A stretch of DNA of 64,000 nt from Polymorphobacter megasporae (GTDB taxonomy: Bacteria > Pseudomonadota > Alphaproteobacteria > Sphingomonadales > Sphingomonadaceae): assembly GCF_018982885.2 (NCBI RefSeq), contig NZ_CP081848.1:310001-374000 (forward strand). Direction: 5' to 3'. This document shows positions 49,647 through 58,612 of the stretch, in pieces; position 1 is the first letter of the stretch, and each line of letters starts with the position of its first letter. The translations under genes and the position numbers were made by a program. The notes beneath the pieces are model-generated. The model saw only the letters and a program-made list of their open reading frames with translations, was not told the DNA's origin and made no database searches.

Positions 49647-50489
49647 ATGCGCATCATCGACCTTCACTGCTATCCCAACACCAAACCCTGGATCGAGTGC
49701 CAGGGTCCGTACGTCGACGCGCTCGCACGATACTGGAAGCGGGAATGGACGTGGAAGGAGGAGGAGGCGGTCGCGGCCGAATTCAAGGAGAACGGCATCG
49801 AGGCGTGTTTGGTGGCGCTGGACCTCTCCACGACCATCGCCACGCCGCCATGCTCCAACGACTATGTCGCCGGCATGCGCGACCGCAACAGGAACGTGAT
49901 AATCGGCGCATGGGGCGCGGTGGAACCGGCGATGGGCGAACTCGCCATCCGTGAGGCGCGCCACGCGGTGAGCGATCTTGGCATGATCGGTTTCCACTTT
50001 CACCCAATCATGCAGCATTTCAGCGTCGACGACAGGCGATACTATCCTTTATTCGAGGAGATAACCGCTCTGAAGGTGCCGGTCATGATCGACGTTGGTA
50101 TGACGGGCATGGGTGCCGGAATGCCGGGTGGCATGGGCGCGAAGACACGCCATGCGCATCCGGCCGCGATCGACGAGTTGGCCGCGGACTTCCCGGATCT
50201 CACCATCATTATGGCGCATCCGGGTTATCCGTGGATCGACGAGACCACCGTGGTCGCATTGCACAAGGCGAACGTCTACTGGGAGATGTCGGGCTGGGGG
50301 CCGAGATACCTGCCGGCGCAGATCATCCGGGACATGCGCGGTCGCCTACAGGACAAGATGTTGTTCGGGAGCGACTATCCCAGCATTCCCTATCCCCGGC
50401 TACTCCGTGAATGGAACGAACTCGGCTTCAAGGACGAGTTCCTCGAGAAGTTCTTTCACGGCACGGCCGAGCGCGTGCTCGGGCTATAA
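49647..50489 (+). CDS. Amidohydrolase-2-family protein, candidate aryl-beta-ketoacyl-CoA hydrolase
   Basis: 280 residues, TIM-barrel amidohydrolase. I-D-L-H-C-Y replaces the usual D-x-H-x-H, so one metal-binding His is Tyr. Other landmarks are G-F-H-F-H-P near 115, the strand-5/6 His in I-I-M-A-H-P-G-Y-P-W, and L-F-G-S-D-Y-P near the C-terminus with the family Asp. In Cou/Phd hydroxycinnamate operons a protein of this family hydrolyses the beta-ketoacyl-CoA to the aryl carboxylic acid and acetyl-CoA. That assignment here is by context. Decarboxylase (ACMSD/LigW type) is the alternative. Confidence 0.82.
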   Translation: MRIIDLHCYPNTKPWIECQGPYVDALARYWKREWTWKEEEAVAAEFKENGIEACLVALDLSTTIATPPCSNDYVAGMRDRNRNVIIGAWGAVEPAMGELAIREARHAVSDLGMIGFHFHPIMQHFSVDDRRYYPLFEEITALKVPVMIDVGMTGMGAGMPGGMGAKTRHAHPAAIDELAADFPDLTIIMAHPGYPWIDETTVVALHKANVYWEMSGWGPRYLPAQIIRDMRGRLQDKMLFGSDYPSIPYPRLLREWNELGFKDEFLEKFFHGTAERVLGL

Positions 50490-50498
50490 GGGTCCGAC

Positions 50499-51683
50499 AT
50501 GCGCGAAGCCGTCATCGTCTCCACGGCACGCACCCCGATCGGGCGCGCCTACAGGGGCGCCTTTAACGACACCCATGGTGCCGAACTGGGTGGCCACGCC
50601 GTGCTCCACGCGTTGATCCGCGCCGGTCTCGACGGTTCCGAGGTGGAAGACGTCATTATGGGCTGCGGGCGACCCGAGGGGGCGACCGGCGCGAACATCG
50701 CCCGACAGATCGCGCTCGCCGCAGGGATGCCGGTGACCGTGCCGGGCCTGACGGTAAGCCGAATGTGCTCCTCCGGCCTGCAGGCAATCGCCATCGCGGC
50801 GCAGCGGGTGCTGTCGGGTGAGGGCGACTGCTTCGTGGCCGGTGGGCTTGAGTGCATCTCGCTCGTGCAGAACGCCCATACGAATACATGGCGGAACCGC
50901 TCGCCGTTGCTGCTGGAGCGCCAGCCGGACATCTACATGACGATGCTCGAAACCGCTCAGAACGTTGCTGACCGGTACGGCATAAGCCGGGACGCGCAAG
51001 ACGCCTATGCGCTCGCGAGCCAGCAACGCACCGCGGCGGCGCAGGCCTCAGGTCGGTTCGACGAAGAGATAGTACCGTTCACCTCTAGAAAAGAGCTTCC
51101 GCAGACCGATTCTCCCGATGGTCGTCACGAGTTGGTCGCGTTGCTGAGGGACGAAAGCAATCGCCCCGACACCACCGCCGAGGGGCTCTCCGCGCTCAAG
51201 GTGGTTACCGGTCCCGGAGGCAGCATTACGGCGGGTAACGCCAGCCAGTTGTCCGACGGAGCTAGTGCCTGCGTGGTGATGGAGCTCGGCCTGGCAAAGG
51301 ATCTCGGTCTCGACCCGCTCGGCAGCTTTCGCGGGTTCGCGGTCGCCGGATGCCAGCCGGACGAGATGGGAATAGGTCCCGTATTGGCTGTACCGCGGCT
51401 CCTCGCGCGGCATGGCCTGCGCGTCGCCGATGTCGATCTCTGGGAACTCAACGAGGCGTTCGCCTCGCAGACGATCTACTGCCGCGATAGGTTGGGCATC
51501 GATCCGGAACGTGTCAACGTCAACGGCGGCGCGATTGCGATCGGTCACCCTTATGGCATGTCGGGCGCGCGGATGACCGGGCATGCCCTAATCGAGGGCG
51601 CGAAACGTGGGGCGCGTTTTGCAGTTGTGACGATGTGCATAGGGGGCGGTATGGGCGCCGCCGGCCTGTTCGGCTTCGGCTGA
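50499..51683 (+). CDS. Thiolase-family acyltransferase
   Basis: 394 residues. Active-site Cys in [10 protein letters not shown] near residue 88, the N-E-A-F-A motif, [16 protein letters not shown] with catalytic His, and a second Cys in C-I-G-G-G-M-G-A. It cleaves or forms beta-ketoacyl-CoA with free CoA. Its presence beside the amidohydrolase means the operon offers both thiolytic and hydrolytic cleavage. Spacing to the neighbours is 9 and 4 bp. Confidence 0.92.
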   Translation: MREAVIVSTARTPIGRAYRGAFNDTHGAELGGHAVLHALIRAGLDGSEVEDVIMGCGRPEGATGANIARQIALAAGMPVTVPGLTVSRMCSSGLQAIAIAAQRVLSGEGDCFVAGGLECISLVQNAHTNTWRNRSPLLLERQPDIYMTMLETAQNVADRYGISRDAQDAYALASQQRTAAAQASGRFDEEIVPFTSRKELPQTDSPDGRHELVALLRDESNRPDTTAEGLSALKVVTGPGGSITAGNASQLSDGASACVVMELGLAKDLGLDPLGSFRGFAVAGCQPDEMGIGPVLAVPRLLARHGLRVADVDLWELNEAFASQTIYCRDRLGIDPERVNVNGGAIAIGHPYGMSGARMTGHALIEGAKRGARFAVVTMCIGGGMGAAGLFGFG

Positions 51684-51687
51684 TCTC

Positions 51688-52155
51688 GTGATCGAGGTAA
51701 GAAGGCAAGCGGGGATGATCTGGTTCCGCACGATCGATTTGGCGGCGATCAATCAACTCAGCGACGGGACGATGGCCTCTCACCTGGGCATCGAGTTCAC
51801 CGGCTGGGGAGAGGACTGGCTGGCCGCGAGCATGCCGATCGATTCGCGCACGCGGCAACCGTTCGGACTGCTGCACGGCGGTGCGAGCGTCGCACTGGCG
51901 GAGACGGTCAGCTCCGTTGCAGGAACGCTTTCGCTTGATCCTGCCCTTCACTACGTGGTCGGCATGGAGATCAACGCCAATCATTTGAGTTCGGGGCGGA
52001 CGGGCATCGTGCATGCGGTGGCGACGCCGGAGCGGCTTGGCCGCAGCACGCAGGTCTGGACCATCCGCATAAAGGACGATGAGAACCGACCCGTGACTAT
52101 CTCTCGGGCGACGCTTGCGGTCCAGCAAGTCAAGGCGACCGGCATGAAGTCATAA
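51688..52155 (+). CDS. Hotdog-fold thioesterase (PaaI-like)
   Basis: 155 residues. Q-P-F-G-L-L-H-G-G-A-S-V-A-L-A-E-T-V carries the HGG-x(n)-E active site of PaaI/4HBT thioesterases. It releases free acid from aryl- or acyl-CoA, likely to rescue CoA when the pathway stalls. GTG 51688 is used; ATG 51715 is an alternative with nine fewer residues. Last gene of the operon. Confidence 0.88.
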   Translation: MIEVRRQAGMIWFRTIDLAAINQLSDGTMASHLGIEFTGWGEDWLAASMPIDSRTRQPFGLLHGGASVALAETVSSVAGTLSLDPALHYVVGMEINANHLSSGRTGIVHAVATPERLGRSTQVWTIRIKDDENRPVTISRATLAVQQVKATGMKS

Positions 52156-52226
52156 GCCGCGACCTGTTGCGCGCTACAACGCAAGCCGATCGGCCGTCGC
52201 TGCCCGGCAATCTCTAACGATCACCA

Positions 52227-52835
52227 CTAACGTGTACGTTCGAAGGCGTTCACAGGAATCTCGATGAGATAGCGCAGACGATCGATTCCGCTCTGAACGT
52301 CGTCGAGGCCGGAACTCAACCACTCGTTCACGGAACCGATGTACAAGGCGAACAGCAATTCGGCGGCTTGCTCGATGTTGCAATCAGCCGAAACCCTCCG
52401 CGCCTGCTTCGCCTGGAAAAGCCAGGAGATCATCGAGGCGCGCAGCATAGATCTGCGTTTCAAGATGGTTGCCACATACGGATTGATCGTATTGCCGAGC
52501 TTGGGAAGGACGATGCGGCTGAGTTCCGGTTTACTGGCCCAGAATCGGAAGGTGGTTGAGAAATACGCCATCACTTGATCCAGCATGGACGCGTCCGGGT
52601 CTACCGTTGTGAAAAGTGGCTCCAGGCGTTCGAGATCCTCCACGAAGAGCATCGCAGCCAGTCCAGCCTTGTCCGTGGCGTAAGCCGAGACCGTGCCGAA
52701 ACCGACATCGGCTAGCCTCGCGACCTCGCGCATGGGCGTCTCGTGGAAACCATGCGTCATGAAGAGCTCGCGAGCAGCCTTGGTGATGGCCGCGACCTTC
52801 TCGGCCTTGCGTCGCTCCCTAAGACCAATCTCCAT
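52227..52835 (-). CDS. TetR-family regulator
   Basis: 202 residues from the ATG complementary to 52833-52835, preceded by AAGGA. DNA-binding head: I-T-K-A-A-R-E-L-F-M-T-H-G-F, then V-A-R-L-A-D-V-G-F-G-T-V-S-A-Y. The C-terminal half is all-helical, with W-L-F-Q-A-K-Q-A-R-R. It is divergent from the oxygenase operon with 160 bp between starts, so it probably controls that operon. Its 3' end converges on the thioesterase gene. Confidence 0.88.
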   Translation of the reverse strand: MEIGLRERRKAEKVAAITKAARELFMTHGFHETPMREVARLADVGFGTVSAYATDKAGLAAMLFVEDLERLEPLFTTVDPDASMLDQVMAYFSTTFRFWASKPELSRIVLPKLGNTINPYVATILKRRSMLRASMISWLFQAKQARRVSADCNIEQAAELLFALYIGSVNEWLSSGLDDVQSGIDRLRYLIEIPVNAFERTR

Positions 52836-52995
52836 CAGTTTTCCTTCGCGACCTTGCCGGTCCTGCGTGATCTTGCCGCCCGCAGCGATCCGAAACAACC
52901 CTTGCCCTACGGTCGATCGCGATCTAAAAAGAACCGGTATCGAGATGGCAAGCCTTATGCTTCACGTTGGCCGCTGCTGAAGGGAGATTGGCGTG

Positions 52996-53982
52996 ATGAA
53001 CTGGCTGAGCGACGCGGTACTGTCGGATGCGAGAGAGTCGCTAGGAAGGGCGATGGGCAAGGCAGCCGCTTTCAGACAGGCCGGAGCATTTATCGTAGTA
53101 GATACTTCTGGAACGCCGGTGTGTGCCGTCAGGATGGACGGTGCACCCGCCGGAGCACTACCGCTCGTACGTGCGAAGGCATTCGCCACGGCCGTCAATG
53201 GCGAGCCTAGTGCGCAGTTCGCCTCGAGGATGGCCAAATTCCATGCCGGGATCTTCTCCACCTACCAGCGTGTCCTGCGTGATAACCCGTTCCCAGGAGC
53301 CGGGGGCGTACCGCTCCGCAGAAATGGTGTGGTGACCGGGGCGATCGCCACCGGGCTTGGGATTGGGCCGTTCAACAAATTGCCGTCGGTAGACCCCACG
53401 TCGTTTCTGATCGATGGTGTGCCGGGCAACTTGGAAGACATCGTCATCAGCTATGCAGTCGGCGGAAGCTACAGTCCGCAACACGGCGACGACTTGACGC
53501 GATGGATCGAATCTTACGGCGAAGCGCCAATCGCAGGAAGCCGGGGAAGCGGACTGGACGAGGTGCCACCGGCGGGTTCGCAACCGGTCCTTGATAAAGC
53601 GACGAGGCTGTCCGACATCGTTCTTGAACACGCGCATGCGCAAGGCCTGCCGATCGCCGTCGCGGTCGTGGACCGCTTCGGAGATCCGATCCGGATCGAT
53701 CGAATGTCCGGGTGCCCACCTATGGCTGTCGACGTCGCCGTGCAGACCGCCGCCGCAGCCGTGAACTTCCAGATGCCGTCGGATGAGATCGTCGAGACGT
53801 TCCCGCAGGAAGGCCAGCTCGCCCGTCTTCTGTCGACGGTGCCTTTCCGGCTCCTTGCGATGCCCGGAGCGGCACCCCTACGAGAGGCGGGCTCTATCAC
53901 GGCCGCGGTCGGCGTCGCAGGCTGCAGCCCTCAAATCGGGCAACGTCTCGCGAACGAAGCAATTTCTGCTCTCAAGGAGTGA
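52996..53982 (+). CDS. Tandem GlcG/HbpS-domain protein
   Basis: 328 residues in two GlcG/HbpS-like halves (about 1-155 and 190-325), each with a beta-strand pattern like F-I-V-V-D-T-S-G-T-P-V-C and I-A-V-A-V-V-D-R-F-G-D-P-I followed by a helix and an A-x-T-A segment. Single-domain members bind haem or small ligands and often accompany oxygenase or glycolate genes; the exact role is unknown. ATG 52996 has AGGGAG nine bases upstream. It overlaps the Rieske gene by four bases, so the two are coupled. Confidence 0.75.
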   Translation: MNWLSDAVLSDARESLGRAMGKAAAFRQAGAFIVVDTSGTPVCAVRMDGAPAGALPLVRAKAFATAVNGEPSAQFASRMAKFHAGIFSTYQRVLRDNPFPGAGGVPLRRNGVVTGAIATGLGIGPFNKLPSVDPTSFLIDGVPGNLEDIVISYAVGGSYSPQHGDDLTRWIESYGEAPIAGSRGSGLDEVPPAGSQPVLDKATRLSDIVLEHAHAQGLPIAVAVVDRFGDPIRIDRMSGCPPMAVDVAVQTAAAAVNFQMPSDEIVETFPQEGQLARLLSTVPFRLLAMPGAAPLREAGSITAAVGVAGCSPQIGQRLANEAISALKE

Positions 53983-55226
53983 GCCAAGTGGCAACTGCAA
54001 TGAACATGGTTAAAGGTCGTTCGGATCTCCCTCAGGCACCTTTGGCCGATGAAGGAGTCGTGGATTTTGTCCGGACGGGGCCGGGAACGTTGGCAGGCAG
54101 ATACCTGCGCCAGTTCTGGCAGCCGGTAGTCGAGGCGCGTAAGGTTGAAAGCGGCAGGTCGATCCCGCTTTTGATTATGAGCCAGAAGCTCGCGGTATAT
54201 CGCAGTCAGGAAGGCAAGGTTCACTGTGTCGACAACCGGTGCGCCCATCGAGGCGTCATGCTGAGCACCGGATGGGTTGAGGGCGACTCTATCCGGTGCC
54301 CGTACCATGGCTGGGCTTATGGTCCGAACGGACAATGCGTCGACCAGCCCCTGGAGGCCGAGGGCTACAAGAAGAACATTAAGATCGGCGGCTATCCGAC
54401 CGAGGAGTATCTCGGCATGGTCTTCGTATTCCTCGGCGAAGGCGAGCCGCCCGAGTTTCCAAGGTATCCCGAATGGGAGCGTGCGAAGATGGTGTCGCCA
54501 CAGATCGACACGCGACCCTGCAACTGGTTCCAGAATCTCGAGAACTTCGTCGACGAGGGCCATGTGTGGTTCACGCATCAGGGTTCAGCCCTGAAGAACC
54601 TGCAGCTCGATGCCGTTCCGAAGATCACCAACGAGGTGACCTCTTGGGGCTTCCGCAACGTGGCGATCACGCCCGACGGTCGTCGCCGCCAGGTACTCTT
54701 CGGAATGCCCAACGTCGGCATGTTCGCCGTGCATCCTGACAACATCCGGAAGCAGGGCGAAGCGGAGAGCGAGCATCATGCGCCCTGGCAAATGTTCTTG
54801 GACTGGCGGGTCCCGGTGGACGACAACATCCATCTTCAGGTCCATTGCATAGCTGTCTACATGGATGGTGAGCCGACCGAAGCGATGCGCGCGCGCTGGC
54901 GCGACTTCGCGGCGGCAGAGGCCGAGGCGCACGAGGTCGCGCAGCGGGTGATGACTGGTGAGCTTCATTATGATCAGATCGCGGCAATGTGCCACCATGT
55001 GCCTCTGGCCCAGGATGAAGTCGTTCAGGTCGGACAGGGCGTGATTGCGGATCGTCGCAAGGGTATCGAGCATCTTGGCGCTTCGGACGTGGGCATCGTC
55101 GCCGTTCGCCGTATCTACACTCAGGAGCTCACCGCCTTCGCGGAAGGTCGGCCGCTGACAAACTGGATCAGACCCGAAGGGCTGCTACCGGTGAGTGGCA
55201 GTGGCGGGGAAGAAGGCTGGGAGTAG
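53979..55226 (+). CDS. Rieske non-haem iron oxygenase, terminal component
   Basis: 415 residues. The Rieske [2Fe-2S] ligands are C88-x-H90 and C107-x2-H110; the mononuclear iron triad is in N-F-V-D-E-G-H-V-W-F-T-H (D192, H195, H200). Overall form fits the phthalate-dioxygenase/LigX/VanA type, which work as homo-oligomers with a single reductase and carry out ring hydroxylation or O-demethylation of aromatic acids. GTG 53979 overlaps the previous TGA. The reductase follows directly. Confidence 0.93.
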   Translation: MSQVATAMNMVKGRSDLPQAPLADEGVVDFVRTGPGTLAGRYLRQFWQPVVEARKVESGRSIPLLIMSQKLAVYRSQEGKVHCVDNRCAHRGVMLSTGWVEGDSIRCPYHGWAYGPNGQCVDQPLEAEGYKKNIKIGGYPTEEYLGMVFVFLGEGEPPEFPRYPEWERAKMVSPQIDTRPCNWFQNLENFVDEGHVWFTHQGSALKNLQLDAVPKITNEVTSWGFRNVAITPDGRRRQVLFGMPNVGMFAVHPDNIRKQGEAESEHHAPWQMFLDWRVPVDDNIHLQVHCIAVYMDGEPTEAMRARWRDFAAAEAEAHEVAQRVMTGELHYDQIAAMCHHVPLAQDEVVQVGQGVIADRRKGIEHLGASDVGIVAVRRIYTQELTAFAEGRPLTNWIRPEGLLPVSGSGGEEGWE

Positions 55227-55227
55227 A

Positions 55228-56235
55228 ATGTCAGAGAGCATATCGCGGCTGGGTGCCGTGGCCGAAACTGACCGACCGACGGATAGTTGGCGGCGAGTGC
55301 GAGTTCGCACTCGTACGGCCATAGCGAAAGACATCATCGCTATTGAACTCGAGGCAATGGGCGACAATCCGCTGCCGGACTTCGACGCTGGCGCGCACGT
55401 CGACCTGCGGATCGGCGGCGGGCCCATCAGGCAATATTCCCTCTGCAATGATCCCGGCATAAAGGGCCGGTATCGCCTCGGAATACTTCTGGATCCGAAT
55501 TCCAGAGGCGGATCGATAGCGGCCCATGCCGAGCTGATCGAAGGGGCCGTTGTCGAAATCGGCATGCCTAGGAACCACTTCCCGCTCGTCTCGGCGGCAA
55601 AAGGGTCGCTGCTCTTCGGCGGCGGCATCGGCATCACTCCGCTGTTGGCGATGGCCTATACCTTAGCCGAGCGCGGAGCGGCCTTCGATCTGCATTACTC
55701 CGTCCGAGAGCGTTCACGTGCCGCGTTCTTTCAGGAGTTGACCGAAGGAGCGTTCTCCGATCACGTCCACTTCCATTTCAACGACGGTCCGGCTGGGCAG
55801 CTGTTGGACATGTCGATCGCGCTCGGGGCTGAACCCGACGGGCGACACGTCTACGTATGCGGTCCCGCCGGATTTATTGACTTCATCACGAACGAGGCTC
55901 GTATGCGAGGCTGGCCGGCTTCGCAGATCCATTCGGAACGTTTCGACGCGGATGTCGACAAGAGTGGCGGCAGCTTCGAGTTCGTGGCTTCGAGCAGCCA
56001 GCGCAGCTTCATAATTCCTAGCGACAAGACGATTGCCGAAGTCCTGCTTGCAGCGGGTGTCGATGTGCCGGTCTCCTGCGAGCAGGGCATTTGCGGCACT
56101 TGCCTCTGTGATGTTCTCGAGGGTGTTCCGGATCATCGCGATCTGGTGCAGTCCGACGAAGAAAAGAGCACGAACGCGCAGATAGCACTCTGCTGCTCGC
56201 GATCGCTTAGCCCTAAGATCGTCGTACGGATCTAA
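55228..56235 (+). CDS. Oxygenase reductase (VanB/PDR type)
   Basis: 335 residues: flavin domain with R-Q-Y-S-L-C near residue 78, NAD domain with G-G-G-I-G-I-T-P-L near 130 and V-C-G-P-A-G near 210, and a C-terminal plant-type ferredoxin with C-E-Q-G-I-C-G-T-C (C-x4-C-x2-C) and a later Cys. It moves electrons from NADH to the Rieske oxygenase. ATG 55228 is one base past the oxygenase stop; an in-frame start 11 codons earlier overlaps that gene and is less likely. Confidence 0.93.
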   Translation: MSESISRLGAVAETDRPTDSWRRVRVRTRTAIAKDIIAIELEAMGDNPLPDFDAGAHVDLRIGGGPIRQYSLCNDPGIKGRYRLGILLDPNSRGGSIAAHAELIEGAVVEIGMPRNHFPLVSAAKGSLLFGGGIGITPLLAMAYTLAERGAAFDLHYSVRERSRAAFFQELTEGAFSDHVHFHFNDGPAGQLLDMSIALGAEPDGRHVYVCGPAGFIDFITNEARMRGWPASQIHSERFDADVDKSGGSFEFVASSSQRSFIIPSDKTIAEVLLAAGVDVPVSCEQGICGTCLCDVLEGVPDHRDLVQSDEEKSTNAQIALCCSRSLSPKIVVRI

Positions 56236-56262
56236 GGCCCCGTTTTCATTCAGGAGCGAAAG

Positions 56263-56661
56263 ATGCCGAATTCGTCCGTGCCCGCGAAAGACATAATCGA
56301 AGAGTGCCAGACCCGCGGCTATCTCGCTAAACAGCTCTTCATCATCTCGACACGCCCGGCGAACGGGATCGCCTCGGTCATGGAGCACCTTGCCGTGCAC
56401 CTTGCTTATCAGGAAGAGCTGGAGAAGAACGGTACCATGTTCGCTGCGGGCCCGAACTGGACGGACGACATGCAGGATTGGGAAGGCGACGGCACTGTTG
56501 TCTATCGTGCAGATTCCATCGAACAAGCCAAAGAGATCGCCGCACGCGATCCGATGCACGTGAGCGGCGCGCGGATCTTTACGGTGCGTCCGTGGTTCGT
56601 CAACGAAGGCACTATCACGGTGGAGATCGGGTTCGCTACGGGTCGCTTCAAACTGCGGTAG
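56263..56661 (+). CDS. YciI-like/dimeric alpha-beta-barrel protein
   Basis: 132 residues. Y-L-A-K-Q-L-F-I-I-S-T-R-P, H-L-A-Y-Q-E-E-L-E-K-N-G, and A-K-E-I-A-A-R-D-P-M-H are the YciI pattern, in which the His and the D-P pair mark the active site. YciI homologues catalyse small dehydration or dehalogenation steps in aromatic pathways. Last gene of the oxygenase operon, 27 bp after the reductase, with a GGAGCGAAAG ribosome site. Confidence 0.8.
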   Translation: MPNSSVPAKDIIEECQTRGYLAKQLFIISTRPANGIASVMEHLAVHLAYQEELEKNGTMFAAGPNWTDDMQDWEGDGTVVYRADSIEQAKEIAARDPMHVSGARIFTVRPWFVNEGTITVEIGFATGRFKLR

Positions 56662-57753
56662 CTCGCACCACGTGGATCGCACTCCGTCGTGTAGGCGCGT
56701 TGGTATCATGGGAGTAGGAGAGGTGTTCGAGTGCGTAGCGCGGTTGATCGAAGCAGTGCCGTCGTCGCTTCGCGACGGTGCATCGCCTCGCGTCACTTGC
56801 GATCTGCAAGCCACCGTCGGCGGCGCGGCCCCTTGCGATCCGCTTCTGTGCAGGCGCATCGACGGACAACATCGCTGCTCAACCGTTGAAGATCGAGAGA
56901 TTCGTGAATGGGGCGCTTATCACGTCGGATGGTGGCTAGTGCAGGTTGCCGGAGACGACCGCGATGAGATCGACGGCAGCGCTGAGCGGTGGCCGTCCAC
57001 TTCGTGCTACATCGTCGCCCATCTGCCCGAACCAAGACGAACCAATGCTGTATCTGAGGATCTGCTTCGACAAGCACGACGGCAACGGAATGCGCGCGCG
57101 GCATTCAGATCGCCACCGCCGATACGTAGGGCTCCACGTAGCGGCTCCCTAAAACTGTGCAGAGGTCGTGCAAGGCGGTCCGCCCACGCCGCCGATGGTC
57201 AGCGCGGTCCGATTGGCAGCTTCATGGTCGTCGAGGCGGCGTCGCTCGGGGGATACGGAGCGTTTTCACGAAGAGGTTTCTTTCACGATGGCAGGTCTCT
57301 TCGAGCGCTCGGAAATCTTACTGTGGGGCCGGCACATCGGCAATCCCGATCAAACCGGGTACGTACTTTGACCGCGCGAGCTCGCGCGACCGTACCCTCA
57401 GGCTTGCCTGTTAAGGGTCGGCAGTTGATGTCGAGACCTCGCGACGAGGTCGCTTCCATGATCGGATACGTCACTGGGTTCTAAATCGAAAAGTCGCGTG
57501 AAGGTCGTTTTGCCGGATGAAATCTGCGATAGCTTTGGCGTTGTTCGAGCGTTCGACAATGCCATCTGGGACGTGGTTCGCGGAGCAATCGATAGGGTCG
57601 GCGAGATGATCGGACACGTCGGGTGGTCGAATATCTTAGAAACGCGCGTGAATGGCGAAAGACGGAGCCGGCTGAAGCTCCGCTTCGCTCTCGAATGCTG
57701 ATGGCGCAAAAAGTAGCGTCTCGTGTACGGTTCAGTAGGGCGGAGACATCTAA
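56662..57753. other. 1.1-kb stretch without a firm gene
   Basis: A 270-codon plus frame (56672-57484) is open but basic, Arg/Ser-rich and without motifs; it looks like an uninterrupted chance frame in GC-rich DNA. A 67-codon frame (57498-57701, starting V-K-V-V-L-P-D-E-I-C) is somewhat more protein-like but has no ribosome site. The stretch separates the oxygenase operon from the FAH-family operon and may be a decayed gene. Confidence 0.4.
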
Positions 57754-58608
57754 ATGAGGCTCGTTCGGTTCACTGCAGATGGCACGGCACATGTCGGCAT
57801 GGTGACGGGCGACATGATCGTCGACGTTACGGATCGCCTCCCGCAGTTCGCGACAATGTCTGCGGTGATTGCAGCAGGGATTGACGGGCTCGACTTGATC
57901 GCATCGACGTGCGGCGTGGCGACGCCGACGATTGCGCTCGGCGACACACGCCTGCTCGCCCCGGTCGAGCGGCCGGGCAAGTATCTGGCCATCGGCATGA
58001 ACTACGCCAAGCATCTCGTGGAGGCGGACAAGCTCGGGGTTGCGCGGTCGAAGCACCAGACTTGGTTCAACAAGCAGACCACTTGCATCGCGGGACCCTA
58101 TGACGAGATCGATCCCGGTGTAACCGAGAAGCTCGATTACGAGTGCGAGCTAGGTCTGGTCATCGGCACCGTTGCGAAGAGCGTCAGAGCCGACGACGCG
58201 TTGTCCCACGTCTTCGGCTATTTCGTCGCCAACGACGTCTCGGCACGCGACTGGCAGTTCCACACGCCGACCTTCACCATGGGCAAGTCGTTCGACACCC
58301 ACGGCCCGATCGGCCCGTGGATCGTCACCGCCGACGAGGTGTCCGACCCGCAGGCGCTCGACCTGCGCACGTTCGTCAACGGCGAGCTTCGCCAGTCGAG
58401 CAACACGGGGCTGATGATCAATCGGATCGAGCAGCAGATCGAGTATCTATCGACCGCCTTCACCCTTGAGCCCGGCGACCTGATCGCGACGGGCACACCC
58501 GAAGGCGTCGGCGTCGGCTTGGACCCGCAAGTCTTTCTCCAGCGGGGCGACGTCGTGCGCTGCGAGATCGACGGGATCGGCGCGATCGAAAACCGGGTGA
58601 AGGGGTAG
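57754..58608 (+). CDS. Fumarylacetoacetate-hydrolase-family protein
   Basis: 284 residues. The catalytic core has Y-A-K-H-L near 85, L-D-Y-E-C-E-L (two Glu metal ligands, about 127-131), V-S-A-R-D-W-Q with Asp, and G-T-P-E-G-V-G near the end. Members hydrolyse or isomerise C-C bonds of ring-cleavage products (acylpyruvates, 2-hydroxymuconates, oxaloacetate-like acids). The extradiol-type gene follows after 4 bp, so it probably handles that product or a close relative. Confidence 0.9.
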   Translation: MRLVRFTADGTAHVGMVTGDMIVDVTDRLPQFATMSAVIAAGIDGLDLIASTCGVATPTIALGDTRLLAPVERPGKYLAIGMNYAKHLVEADKLGVARSKHQTWFNKQTTCIAGPYDEIDPGVTEKLDYECELGLVIGTVAKSVRADDALSHVFGYFVANDVSARDWQFHTPTFTMGKSFDTHGPIGPWIVTADEVSDPQALDLRTFVNGELRQSSNTGLMINRIEQQIEYLSTAFTLEPGDLIATGTPEGVGVGLDPQVFLQRGDVVRCEIDGIGAIENRVKG

Positions 58609-58612
58609 AGCC

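Noticed and set aside
56672-57484. 270-codon plus-strand open frame
   Set aside because: No motif, skewed to Arg and Ser, no ribosome site; kept only as a note in the gap.
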